A stretch of 17,121 nt of DNA, taken from NCBI GenBank assembly GCA_031264825.1, contig JAISDL010000120.1, forward strand, positions 1 through 17,121, written 5' to 3'. Each line of letters opens with the position of its first letter. The stretch's first letter is position 1. The position numbers and the translations under genes are program-made. The DNA comes from Accumulibacter sp. (GTDB taxonomy: Bacteria > Pseudomonadota > Gammaproteobacteria > Burkholderiales > Rhodocyclaceae). Below are positions 6,966-14,978 of the stretch, piece by piece. Under the pieces are notes generated by a model. That model saw only the letters and a program-made list of their open reading frames with translations, made no database searches and was not told the DNA's origin.

Positions 6966-7388
6966 TCAAGGCTTCGCATCGACCTTTGCCGGTTTCTCCG
7001 TCGGCATGTAATGTTCGTCGTGTTTTGCGAGGACTTCGCTCGCAAAGAAGACGCCGCGCGCGTCGAGCCGGCCCTGAACGACGGCGCCCCGGCCTTCGAG
7101 GAAGAGGTCGGGCAGCCTGCCGCTGTAGACGACCGCGAGCGATTTTTCACCGTCGGTGATTTCGAAGCGCGGCGCGCGGTCGGGCGGCTGAATCGAAGCC
7201 TTCTTGACGTGACCGCTGACGCGGAAGGTCTTGCCGATCGGAGCTTCCCCCGCGGCGATTTGCGAAGGCGAGAAGAAGTAAAGCAGGTTGTTCTGGAACG
7301 CGCTGAACACGAGCGCGGCGATCAGCGCGAGAACGCACACCCCTCCCAGGATCAGAAAGGTTTTTTCGCAGCGTGCGCGCGCATTCAT
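6966..7388 (-). CDS. ccmE: Periplasmic haem chaperone CcmE
   Basis: A 140-residue protein that covalently binds haem and carries it to CcmF. It has an N-terminal anchor helix (about 10-31) followed by FFSPSQIAAGEAP, typical of CcmE, and a beta-barrel OB-fold region. The haem-attachment motif LAKHDEHYMP (120-129) supplies His123 and Tyr127, equivalent to the HDExY motif of the family. The start lies 4 nt after the ccmD stop. Length is normal. It is the last gene of the ccmABCDE run and is followed by a hairpin rather than by ccmF. Confidence 0.96.
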   Translation of the reverse strand: MNARARCEKTFLILGGVCVLALIAALVFSAFQNNLLYFFSPSQIAAGEAPIGKTFRVSGHVKKASIQPPDRAPRFEITDGEKSLAVVYSGRLPDLFLEGRGAVVQGRLDARGVFFASEVLAKHDEHYMPTEKPAKVDAKP

Positions 7389-7392
7389 CGGC

Positions 7393-7605
7393 TCATTCTT
7401 CCGGGGGCGTTTCTGAAAAATCGGCGGTGGCGGCGGAGGCAGGCGCGCGCAGGCGTCTCCGAAGGTCGGAGAGAATCCGGCGGCGGCGCCGCGAGAGCAG
7501 CAGGGGTTCCAGCGTCATGAAGAGCAGCGTGACGAAGAGTGCGGCGAAAACGTGGACGTTGTATTTGCCGAAAGCGATGAAAATGCAGAAGTTGCTGGAG
7601 ACCAT
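7393..7605 (-). CDS. ccmD: Haem exporter small subunit CcmD
   Basis: A 70-residue protein with one membrane helix (about 18-37), the GKYNVHVFAALFVT stretch typical of CcmD, and an Arg-rich cytoplasmic segment right after the helix (SRRRRRILSDLRRRL). CcmD is needed to release holo-CcmE from the CcmABC complex. The ATG is 3 nt after the ccmC stop, and its end is 4 nt before ccmE. CcmD is poorly conserved, so position, size and topology carry much of the evidence. Confidence 0.88.
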   Translation of the reverse strand: MVSSNFCIFIAFGKYNVHVFAALFVTLLFMTLEPLLLSRRRRRILSDLRRRLRAPASAATADFSETPPEE

Positions 7606-7608
7606 ATT

Positions 7609-8367
7609 CTATGATCCGACTGCGAGCGTTTCGCGCACCCATTCGGCGTCGCGCTCTCGTTCGAGGACGATGTTCCTGAAGCGCATCAGCGCGACGGCGG
7701 CGGTGTAGGCCATGCACGCGAGGACGCACAAGAGAATGCCCCAAAACGTGACGGCCGCCACCGTCGGCGGACGCGTCAGCGTGATCGAATACCCCTGGTG
7801 CAGCGTGTGCCACCAGCGAACCGAGAAATAGACGATCGGGATGTTGGCGACGCCGACGAGCGCGAGGAGCGCGCTCGCCTTGTCCGCGCGCTTTGGGTCT
7901 TCGATCGCCGAGGCGAGCGCGATGAAGCCGATATACATGAAAAAGAGGATCAGTTCCGAGACGAGGCGCGCGTCCCACCAGACCCACCAGCTTCCCCAGA
8001 TCGGTTTTCCCCACAGCGCGCCCGTCGAGAGCGAGAGAAAGGTGAAGAGCGCGCCGGTGGGCGCGAGCGCGGAAAGAAGGATCGAAGAGGCGCGCGCGTT
8101 GAAAAAGAGCGCGAGCGCGGCCAGAAAAGCCATGCAGAGGTAGATGAAAAGCGACATCCACGACGCGGGGACGTGAAGGAAGATGATGCGGAAGATCTCG
8201 CCCTGCCGCGCGTCGGGGAGCGCGAGGAAAAAAGCGGCGTAAAGTCCGGCGGCGCCGGCGGCGACGGTCAGCGCCCAGAAATACGGGATCGCTTTTCCGG
8301 CGAGGCGGTACGCGGCGGGAAGGGCTGCGAGGCGGGAAAGCGTTTTCGGAAGGTCGTTTTTATCCAT
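7609..8367 (-). CDS. ccmC: Haem transporter subunit CcmC
   Basis: A 252-residue polytopic protein that presents haem to CcmE. HVPASW (65-70) and HTLHQG (187-192) carry the expected periplasmic haem-ligand histidines. The WWD motif region reads KPIWGSWWVWWDARLVSEL (121-139). Compared with the usual WWVWDARLTSEL there is one extra Trp, in frame. About six helices are seen. I chose the ATG at 8367 because it matches the N-terminal length of homologues; a GTG at 8388, two bases after the ccmB stop and with a GGA-type ribosome site, is an alternative adding 7 residues. It sits between ccmB and ccmD in the standard order. Confidence 0.95.
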   Translation of the reverse strand: MDKNDLPKTLSRLAALPAAYRLAGKAIPYFWALTVAAGAAGLYAAFFLALPDARQGEIFRIIFLHVPASWMSLFIYLCMAFLAALALFFNARASSILLSALAPTGALFTFLSLSTGALWGKPIWGSWWVWWDARLVSELILFFMYIGFIALASAIEDPKRADKASALLALVGVANIPIVYFSVRWWHTLHQGYSITLTRPPTVAAVTFWGILLCVLACMAYTAAVALMRFRNIVLERERDAEWVRETLAVGS

Positions 8368-8389
8368 GAGAGCGTGTTCGATGCGCACT

Positions 8390-9058
8390 TCATTCCATCG
8401 TAATGTGTAGCGCCGCCGCGATGAGCGGCGGCGTGAAAAACATGCCGGCGAGCGAGAGCGCGGCGAGAAAAGACAAGCCGGCGTTCGCGCCGATCCCGGC
8501 GAGCGCGGCTTCGACCGCCGCCGCGCCGAAAATGAGAACCGGAATATACAGGGGAAGAACGAGCAGTGACAAGAGGACGCGGCCGCCGCGCAGGCCCAGC
8601 GCCAGCGCCGCGCCGATCGCGCCGAGGCTCGAAAGCGCGGGCGTTCCGACGAGGAGCGAGAGGAAGAGCGTCCATAGCGCGTGACCCGGCAGGTCGAATT
8701 GAAAAGCGAAAACCGGCGCGAGCAGCGCGAGCGACACGCCGAAAACGAGCCAGTGCGCGACGAGTTTTCCGAAGACGGCGAACGCGAGGGGGTAGGCGCC
8801 GAGGACGAGTTGTTCGAGCGTGCCGTCGCGGTAGTCGTCGGCGAAGAGATGCGGCAGCGAAAGAAGTGTCGCGAGCAGCGCCGAGACCCAGAGCGCGCCG
8901 GGCGCGAGCCTCCGCCAGGTATCGACGTGCGGCCAGACGCCGAGCGGGAAAAGGCTCGAAGCGATGATGAAGAAAAAGAGAACGGAAATCAGGTCGGCGG
9001 GCCGGCGGAAGGCAAGCAGGAATTCGCGGCGGATGACCGTTGCGATGAATCTCAGCAT
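8390..9058 (-). CDS. ccmB: Haem exporter permease CcmB
   Basis: A 222-residue membrane subunit of the CcmAB ABC transporter, with about six hydrophobic helices. The family block DDYRDGTLEQLVLGAYPL is present, as is the N-terminal IRREFLLAFRRPADL segment that contacts the ATPase. The ATG at 9058 overlaps the end of ccmA by 7 nt; an open extension further upstream lies inside ccmA and is not used. Length is normal for CcmB. It works with CcmA in ATP-driven release of holo-CcmE. Confidence 0.95.
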   Translation of the reverse strand: MLRFIATVIRREFLLAFRRPADLISVLFFFIIASSLFPLGVWPHVDTWRRLAPGALWVSALLATLLSLPHLFADDYRDGTLEQLVLGAYPLAFAVFGKLVAHWLVFGVSLALLAPVFAFQFDLPGHALWTLFLSLLVGTPALSSLGAIGAALALGLRGGRVLLSLLVLPLYIPVLIFGAAAVEAALAGIGANAGLSFLAALSLAGMFFTPPLIAAALHITME

Positions 9059-9690
9059 GAGGCGCTCAGGCGAAGTTTGCGCGCATGGGGGAAGGCGTCC
9101 TCGGACGGTGACGCGACGACGGCGAGTCCGCCGCTCGATAGATGCGCGTCGATCATGGAAGCGACTTCCCCGGCGGCGGTCGGGTCGAGCGCCGCGCACG
9201 GTTCGTCGAGAATCCAGAGCGGGCGGTCGAGGAGAGAGAGGCGCGCGAGCGCGACGCGGCGTTTCTGCCCCTGCGAGAGGCGGCGGCAGAAAATGGCGTC
9301 GCCGTCGGGGACGCCCAGGCGCTTCAGGGCGCCGCGCGCGGATTCGGGGTCGAAGTCCTCGCCGGAAAGAAGCGCGGCGAGTTTCAGGTTCTCGATCGGC
9401 GTCAGTTCTTCCTTGATCGCGTCGCGGTGTCCAAGATAGGCGAGCCGCGAGCGGTAGTCACAAAGCGCGTGTCCGATCGATCGACCGTTCCAGAAAATTT
9501 CGCCGTCGTCGGGAAAAGAGAGCGCGGAGAGGAAGCGCAGTAGCGTCGTTTTTCCCGAACCGTTCGCCCCGCAGACGTGGAGCGATTCGCCGGCACCGAG
9601 GTCGAACGAGAGCGCGCCGAAAAGCTTTGTTTCGCCCCGGCGGCAAGAAAGATTCAAAACACTCAGGTGCGACCGTGGTTTTTCGGTCAT
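9052..9690 (-). CDS. ccmA: Haem exporter ATPase CcmA
   Basis: A 212-residue ABC ATPase. Walker A is GANGSGKTT (41-49), the signature motif is LSQGQKRRVALAR (138-150), and Walker B is LWILDEPCAALD (158-169), all matching CcmA. The usual H-loop (TTHQ-like near residue 195) reads VVASPSEDAF here, without histidine. The ATG at 9690 overlaps the stop of the upstream sensor kinase as ATGA, and the 3' end overlaps ccmB by 7 nt. ATP hydrolysis drives release of haem-loaded CcmE from CcmC-CcmD. Confidence 0.95.
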   Translation of the reverse strand: MTEKPRSHLSVLNLSCRRGETKLFGALSFDLGAGESLHVCGANGSGKTTLLRFLSALSFPDDGEIFWNGRSIGHALCDYRSRLAYLGHRDAIKEELTPIENLKLAALLSGEDFDPESARGALKRLGVPDGDAIFCRRLSQGQKRRVALARLSLLDRPLWILDEPCAALDPTAAGEVASMIDAHLSSGGLAVVASPSEDAFPHARKLRLSASC

Positions 9691-12600
9691 GCGCCGTTGC
9701 CGAGAGTGTCGAGCGCGTCGATTTGCGCGATCGCCTGTTCGTATTCCGCGATGAGTATGCGTTCGGAGATCGAATCGAGTTTTTCGCGCACCGCGTGGCT
9801 CCAGGCCTTCGACGCGAGTTCGGACATGACCTTGTCGACCCTGGCGATGTCCATCGCTTCGAGCGCGGCCTTGAGTTCGACCAGATGCTCGTGCAGACGT
9901 TCCGGGTCGCCGCCTTGTTTACTCTCGCTCGCGTCGCTTTCGCGGATCACGCGCCCCATGACGTCGAGGAGGGGCTTCAACGCCGCGAGGAAAGGCTCGA
10001 AGTGCATCGAGACGAAGCCGACGTCGCGCTGGCCGGCGGCGAATTCCAGCGCCTTGGCCTGCTCGGACAAGGTCGTGGCGCCGATGCTCGCCGACGCGCT
10101 TTTCAAGGCGTGCGCGTAAATGCTGAGCAGCCGGAAATCCCGGTCCTTGTACGCGGCCTGCATCTCGTCGATCTTTTTGCAGCCGTCGCGGTGGTAGCTT
10201 TTCAGCACGTTGAAGTAGGCCTGCATCGACCCGCCCGAGAGCGCGACGCCGCGGTCGACGTCGACGCCTTCGATTTCGATGCGCCTTTCGGCTCTCGGCG
10301 CTTTTCGCCGGTCGCCTTGCGCAATGACGTATTTTTGGCGCTTGGCGCGCGGCAGCCATTTTTCGAGCATCGCGTCGAGTTTGGAGATCTCGATGGGTTT
10401 GGCCAGATAATCGCTCATTCCGCAGGCGAGGAACATCTCCTTCATCCCCGAAACCGCGTTGGCGGTGAGCGCGATGATCGGCAGTTTTCTGAAACGGTCG
10501 CCGGGGAGTTCGCGGATCACCGCGGTCGCTTCGATGCCGTCCATCTCCGGCATCATATGATCCATAAATATGATGTCGTATTCTTCCGTCCGCGCCTTTT
10601 CGATCGCCTCCCGACCGCTCTGGCACGAGTCGATCCGCATCTGGTAGGGCAGCATCAGCCCTTCGGCGACGACGAGGTTCGTTTGAATGTCGTCGACGAG
10701 AAGCACCCTGGCGTCCGGCGCGATGAAGCGCTGCCGCCACGTCGTCGGCGCCGTGCCGAAATTTCCGAGATCGTCGTTCAGGACGTTGGCGATCGAAATC
10801 GAGTGCACCGGAGAGGGAACGACGATGACATCCTTGAGCGGGATGTGCACGCCGTAGTCGGCGATGACCGCGAGCTTGGCCTTGATCGCCATCTTCTCCA
10901 GGGTTTTCGCCGCGCTCTCCAGGACGTCCTGCGTGACGAAAATATGCGTGTAGGCGTGCCCCTCTTCCAGGAGCGCGTTGAAGAATTCGGATTGCAACTG
11001 CGCCCATTGCGCGTGCACGTGCATCAATTCGAGCGAGCGCAGGAAGCTCTCGCCGAAGATCTTTTCTCCCGTTCCGTAGAGCAGGACGCTCAGGGATTCG
11101 GGACGCAGCACCTCGGCGATCCGGTCGGTACCGGCGACCTTTTGCGGCAGCCGAAGGGTAAAAGTGCTGCCCTTGCCGTATACGCTCTCGCACGAGATGT
11201 CGCCGTTCATCGCCAGACTGAGGTTCTTGGCGATCGCAAGGCCGAGTCCCGTGCCCTCGATGCCCTTGTTTCTGGTGAGGTTCAACTGCTGAAAATCGCC
11301 GAAGAGCTTGTCCATGTCCTCTTCGCGGATGCCGACCCCGCTGTCCTCGATCGAAACGACGAGTTCGAGGCTCTCGGCGTCGTGGTTTTCTCCCGACGAG
11401 ACCGAAAAGAAAACGAAGCCCTCTTTTGTGTATTTCACGGCGTTCGTCAAAAGGTTGACGATCACCTGCCGGACGCGCACCTCGTCGCCGTAGAGCAGGT
11501 TGGGCAGATTCGGCTCGACGAAGGCAAGGAGCTGGATCGGTTTTTCGACGACGCGCGTGCGCACGACGTTCAGCACGTCGTTGACGAGCGACGCCAACTG
11601 GTATTCGACCGGAACGATCTCCATTTTTCCGGATTCGATTTTGGAAAAATCGAGAATGTCGTTGATGATCGCAAGGAGGTTCGTGCTCGCCTGACGAATG
11701 CCCGACGCGTATCCGCGCACGATCGGCGTCAAATCCTCGCGCAGGATCAACTCGCACATGCCGAGGATCGCGTTCATCGGCGTGCGGATCTCGTGGCTGG
11801 TGTTCGCCAGGAAAGCGCTTTTTGCCCGGTTGGCGGCGTGCGCCGCCTCGATACGCTGTTGCAATGCGTCGAGCATCGAACGTAACGAGAGCGACAGCTT
11901 CCGGATTTCACCTTCTCCGGTCACGTCGAGCTTTTCAAGAAGATTCTTGCGTACGGTCTCCGATCGCTCGTATTCGCCGCCCGAAATGAGTACCGACGCT
12001 TCGACCATGTCTTCGATCGGGCGGACGATATTGCCGGCGAGAATCATGACGCACAGGATCGCCAGGAGGATGATCGCTCCCGAGACGAGCAGCGTCGTGT
12101 GCAGAAGGGCGTACGAAGGTTCGAGCGTTTCCGACTTGTCGAAGATCACGGCGAGTTTCCAGCCGAGCCTCTGGATCGTGCGCGTGACGACGTACTCCTC
12201 GATTCCTTGCGCGTCGGCGCCGAAGAATTCTTCGGCGCTCGTCTGCGCGATGCGTCGGCGCAATTCGGGGTAATGCTCCGGATCCATCGATGCGTATTCC
12301 GGGTGGCGGCTGTCGGTGAGAATTTTGCCTTCCGAGTCGAAAACGACGAGATAACCGGTCTTCAAAATGCGCCGCCCGACCAGATTCCGCACCAGGCTGT
12401 CGAGAAGGTAGTCGACGCCCAAAAGCCCCAGCGGCTTTCCGTCGGTATCGGTGGTCTTGATCAGGATGCTGCACACGACGCCGCCGCCGTTGGTCAGGTA
12501 GGGGCGGCTGATCGTCACTTTTTGCGGGTCTCGAATGCTTTCTTCGTACCACGCGCGCTTCCGGGGGTCGTAACCCGCCGGCTTGAAGCGGCCTTCCGGC

Positions 12601-12998
12601 GTCTGGAGATACTCGCCGTCGTCATTGGCCATGAAGATCAGGTCGAAGTTGCCGTTGACGCGCTTCGCGCGGATGAATTCGTCGTAAATACGCCGCTCGT
12701 GCGGGGTATGGTTGGCATAATTCAGCGTCGTGGCCTCGGTCGTCGCGAGGTAACTCGAGAGCTTTCCGCGCGAAGTGCGCACGAGGTCGAGTTCCGCCAG
12801 ATAAGAGACGCTCATGATTCCGGGTTCCAAAAACGCCCCGATGTGGTCTTCGACGCGTTGCAACTGGCTGATGGCCTGCGCGCGAAAGGCCTCGTGCGCC
12901 GATTTCCGGGCTTTCGAAAAAACGGCGAATGCAATCCCGCAGCATGCAATGCTCAGACAGATCGAAAACGTCAGGATCAGACGCGTGCGTATCGACAC
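9687..12998 (-). CDS. Hybrid sensor histidine kinase (Cache-HAMP-HisKA-HATPase-REC-Hpt)
   Basis: About 1,103 residues. The GTG at 12998 is preferred because AAGGAG lies 7 nt upstream; a TTG one codon earlier is possible. Domains in order: membrane helix (about 5-27); periplasmic double-Cache-like sensor (to about 295, with YDPRKRAWY and ISRPYL); second helix (about 301-325); HAMP; HisKA with SHEIRTP (His about 402); HATPase with NLLTNAVKY, EDSGVGI and GTGLGLAI; a degenerate receiver-like stretch (about 630-740) without acidic motifs; a true receiver (LLVDD, Asp about 813 in FMDHMMPEMDG, LTANA, Lys about 867); and an Hpt domain with HALKS (His about 963). The components for a full internal phosphorelay are present. 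No separate response regulator is nearby. The ATGA overlap with ccmA suggests co-translation with the haem exporter. The ligand is unknown; Cache domains often bind small organic molecules. Confidence 0.95.
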   Translation of the reverse strand: MSIRTRLILTFSICLSIACCGIAFAVFSKARKSAHEAFRAQAISQLQRVEDHIGAFLEPGIMSVSYLAELDLVRTSRGKLSSYLATTEATTLNYANHTPHERRIYDEFIRAKRVNGNFDLIFMANDDGEYLQTPEGRFKPAGYDPRKRAWYEESIRDPQKVTISRPYLTNGGGVVCSILIKTTDTDGKPLGLLGVDYLLDSLVRNLVGRRILKTGYLVVFDSEGKILTDSRHPEYASMDPEHYPELRRRIAQTSAEEFFGADAQGIEEYVVTRTIQRLGWKLAVIFDKSETLEPSYALLHTTLLVSGAIILLAILCVMILAGNIVRPIEDMVEASVLISGGEYERSETVRKNLLEKLDVTGEGEIRKLSLSLRSMLDALQQRIEAAHAANRAKSAFLANTSHEIRTPMNAILGMCELILREDLTPIVRGYASGIRQASTNLLAIINDILDFSKIESGKMEIVPVEYQLASLVNDVLNVVRTRVVEKPIQLLAFVEPNLPNLLYGDEVRVRQVIVNLLTNAVKYTKEGFVFFSVSSGENHDAESLELVVSIEDSGVGIREEDMDKLFGDFQQLNLTRNKGIEGTGLGLAIAKNLSLAMNGDISCESVYGKGSTFTLRLPQKVAGTDRIAEVLRPESLSVLLYGTGEKIFGESFLRSLELMHVHAQWAQLQSEFFNALLEEGHAYTHIFVTQDVLESAAKTLEKMAIKAKLAVIADYGVHIPLKDVIVVPSPVHSISIANVLNDDLGNFGTAPTTWRQRFIAPDARVLLVDDIQTNLVVAEGLMLPYQMRIDSCQSGREAIEKARTEEYDIIFMDHMMPEMDGIEATAVIRELPGDRFRKLPIIALTANAVSGMKEMFLACGMSDYLAKPIEISKLDAMLEKWLPRAKRQKYVIAQGDRRKAPRAERRIEIEGVDVDRGVALSGGSMQAYFNVLKSYHRDGCKKIDEMQAAYKDRDFRLLSIYAHALKSASASIGATTLSEQAKALEFAAGQRDVGFVSMHFEPFLAALKPLLDVMGRVIRESDASESKQGGDPERLHEHLVELKAALEAMDIARVDKVMSELASKAWSHAVREKLDSISERILIAEYEQAIAQIDALDTLGNGA

Positions 12999-13017
12999 CA
13001 ATGCACTCCTTCAAATG

Positions 13018-13041
13018 CTCCCCGACACCGGTGTGGGGGAG
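13018..13041. promoter_or_regulatory. 24-nt dyad upstream of the sensor kinase
   Basis: The two arms CTCCCCGACACC and GGTGTGGGGGAG pair at 11 of 12 positions; only the G:G pair at 13024/13035 fails. It lies 20-43 nt before the kinase start and is not followed by a T-run on either strand. An operator or a 5'-leader hairpin is more likely than a terminator. The remaining 200 bp up to the xerC stop holds an AT-rich stretch and no gene that I can see. Confidence 0.5.
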
Positions 13042-13241
13042 ATACCGCGAGGGAGAAAGAAACGCCGAATGCCTCAGGCTTCCCGCTCCGGCGGAATGAC
13101 AACAGACCTAATATCCAGATTTTAGACTAAACAGACTCCGGGGCGCCGTGAAAAAATCGATAATTTGGTCCGGAATCCTGGTGTGGGAATTCGCAATCGG
13201 AAAATTCATGGGATATCGGAGAGCGCCGCCGGCTTTTCCGT

Positions 13242-14225
13242 TCATTTGGCCTTTCCTTCGGTATTTTTCCCGGAGAACGCGACGTTCGCATTTTGTCGCG
13301 CCTTGTCGCGCTTCGCTCTCGGATGCGCGACGTCGTAGACCTGCGCGAGGTGCTGGAAATCGAGGTGGGTATAGACCTGCGTCGAGGCGATGCTCGAATG
13401 TCCCAGCATTTCCTGCACAGCGCGAAGATCGCCCGACGATTGCAAAAGGTGCGAGGCGAAAGAATGCCGCAGCATATGCGGATGGACGGAAACGGGCAGG
13501 TCCTGCGCGAGCGCGCGGCGCCGGAGCCGCTCTTCGACGACGCGCGGGTGGATCCTTTTGCCGCGTTGCCCGACGAAAAGCGCGGACTCCCCGTCGGAGG
13601 CGATTTCGTCGCGCCGCCGCGCCCATTCGCGGAGCGCGTCGCAGGCTTTTCGCCCGACGGGGACGATGCGCCATTTGCCGCGCTTTCCGAAGACGCGGAT
13701 TTCCGCGCTGCCGAACGCATCCTGAAGGCAGTCGAGGTCGAGCGCGACGAGTTCCGCGAGGCGCAGGCCCGACGAATAAAAGAGTTCAAACATGGCCTGG
13801 TCGCATTTCGCGGTCGCATCGTCGCTTTCCGGCGCGTCGAGGAGGCGCCCGGTCTCGTCGGCCGAGAGCGCTTTCGGCAGAGCCTTGACGCTTTTGGGGG
13901 GGCGGACGTTTTCGACCGGGTTGTGCTCCGACGCGCCGTGCAGGATTTTCCAGCGGTAAAAGCCGCGCCACGCCGAAAGCATTCGCGCGAGCGAACGCGC
14001 GCCGAGGCCCTGCGCGTGCAGTTGGGCGACGAAACGGCGGACCTGCGGCGTTTCGACGGCGTCAATGGCAAGCGGCGGCGAACTGTTCGCGGCGAGCCTG
14101 ACGAGGACGTAGAGGTCGCGCCGGTAATTGCTGATCGTGTGCGGCGAACGGCGACGCTGCGCGGCGAGTTCTTCGAGATAGCCTTCGACGTCGCCGTCGG
14201 GCAGGCGAACGCTCTCGTCGCGCAT
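13242..14225 (-). CDS. xerC: Tyrosine recombinase XerC
   Basis: A 327-residue site-specific recombinase that, with XerD, resolves chromosome dimers at dif. The N-terminal SAM-like core-binding domain (about 10-100) includes SPHTISNYRRDL. The catalytic domain shows Arg155 (SSGLRLAEL), Lys184 or Lys181 (GKRGKWR), His250 and Arg253 (HPHMLRHSFASHLL), His276 (LGHSS) and nucleophile Tyr285 (TQVYTHLDF). The C-terminus after the Tyr is about 40 residues and basic, somewhat longer than usual. The ATG at 14225 overlaps the DUF484 stop by one base (TGATG), so translation is coupled. The dapF-DUF484-xerC order is the conserved one in beta- and gammaproteobacteria, which supports XerC over an integrase. 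Confidence 0.95.
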   Translation of the reverse strand: MRDESVRLPDGDVEGYLEELAAQRRRSPHTISNYRRDLYVLVRLAANSSPPLAIDAVETPQVRRFVAQLHAQGLGARSLARMLSAWRGFYRWKILHGASEHNPVENVRPPKSVKALPKALSADETGRLLDAPESDDATAKCDQAMFELFYSSGLRLAELVALDLDCLQDAFGSAEIRVFGKRGKWRIVPVGRKACDALREWARRRDEIASDGESALFVGQRGKRIHPRVVEERLRRRALAQDLPVSVHPHMLRHSFASHLLQSSGDLRAVQEMLGHSSIASTQVYTHLDFQHLAQVYDVAHPRAKRDKARQNANVAFSGKNTEGKAK

Positions 14226-14884
14226 CAGGCGTGGCGCAGAATCCGGGCGAACGCCGCCGAAGCCATTTCGCCCAAGCGTTCCAGGTAGAGCGTCCCCATC
14301 CCGCTGTGGTAGCGCTGCGCATCCTCGCTGCCGAGCGCGATGAGGCCGACGCTCCCGCCGCCCTTGCGCAGGGAAATCAATGCCTGCGAGCGGATGTATC
14401 CGGCGGCGTCGCCGAACCACGACGAGGTCTCGAACCCCGATGTCGTACCGCAATACGGCTGGAGCAGCGTTTCGGCGAAAGCGCGCAGGTCTTCGCTGAC
14501 CTTGGCGAACTCGGGCATCTCTTCGGTGTCGTCGGGATAATTCCAGAGGCGGAGCGCGACGTGCGGAATGTCGAAATCGTCGCGCAAGTGGAAGTTCAGG
14601 ATGTGCATGACGGCCTGAAAAGTCGACGCGGCGATGAGCGCGACGCCCAGGCGGTGCAGCTTTTCGCCGATCGAATCGTTTTCCTTGCCGAACTGGAGCC
14701 ATTCGCTCAGCTTGCCTTCGAGGTAGCGGTTCCTGTCGCGCAGGGCCAGCATCTGGCGCTCGGTGATCGAAATCGCCCGACCGCTGTGGGGATGCGGAAT
14801 TTCGAGCTGTACGATCAGATCGCTGTGTTCTTCGAAGAATTGGGGATTTCCGAGAAGGAAATCGGCGACGTCCTGTGATTTCAT
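14225..14884 (-). CDS. DUF484 family protein
   Basis: A 219-residue cytoplasmic protein beginning MKSQDVADFLLGNPQFFEEH, the characteristic DUF484 opening, followed by HPHSGRAISITERQMLALRDRN. The C-terminal part (about 85-219) has a GAF-like pattern, with SQALISLRKGGGSVGLIALGS and YHSGMGTLYLERLGE. The family is nearly always found between dapF and xerC, and its biochemical role is not established. The ATG at 14884 has GGAG about 10 nt upstream and fits homologue length; an in-frame upstream ATG at 14953 precedes this ribosome site and is less likely. It overlaps xerC by one base. Confidence 0.93.
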   Translation of the reverse strand: MKSQDVADFLLGNPQFFEEHSDLIVQLEIPHPHSGRAISITERQMLALRDRNRYLEGKLSEWLQFGKENDSIGEKLHRLGVALIAASTFQAVMHILNFHLRDDFDIPHVALRLWNYPDDTEEMPEFAKVSEDLRAFAETLLQPYCGTTSGFETSSWFGDAAGYIRSQALISLRKGGGSVGLIALGSEDAQRYHSGMGTLYLERLGEMASAAFARILRHA

Positions 14885-14907
14885 CAAAAGAAAACTCCGG
14901 TTGAAAA

Positions 14908-14926
14908 CCTCCCCGTCGAAGGGAGG
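14908..14926 (-). terminator. Hairpin with T-tract between dapF and DUF484 (possible attenuator)
   Basis: On the minus strand CCTCCC and GGGAGG form a 6-bp GC-rich stem with a 7-nt loop, followed directly by TTTTC. This is the shape of a weak intrinsic terminator. It sits inside the 94-bp gap between the dapF stop and the DUF484 start, so it might reduce read-through from dapF. Confidence 0.4.
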
Positions 14927-14978
14927 CGTGTATGGGAAGGGCGGTACGAGCAACGCTGCCGCTCGCGCGGCGCTTTGC

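Noticed and set aside
9627..11885. A 752-codon plus-strand open frame
   Set aside because: It lies antisense to the sensor kinase and ccmA, whose domains are unmistakable. Its residues are His/Arg/Asp-rich, typical of a complementary-strand shadow in GC-rich DNA.
13242..14225. Phage or island integrase driving an insertion
   Set aside because: The dapF-DUF484-xerC order identifies the housekeeping XerC, and there is no tRNA or attachment site next to it.
13293..14288. A 331-codon plus-strand open frame
   Set aside because: Antisense to xerC with its full catalytic residue set.
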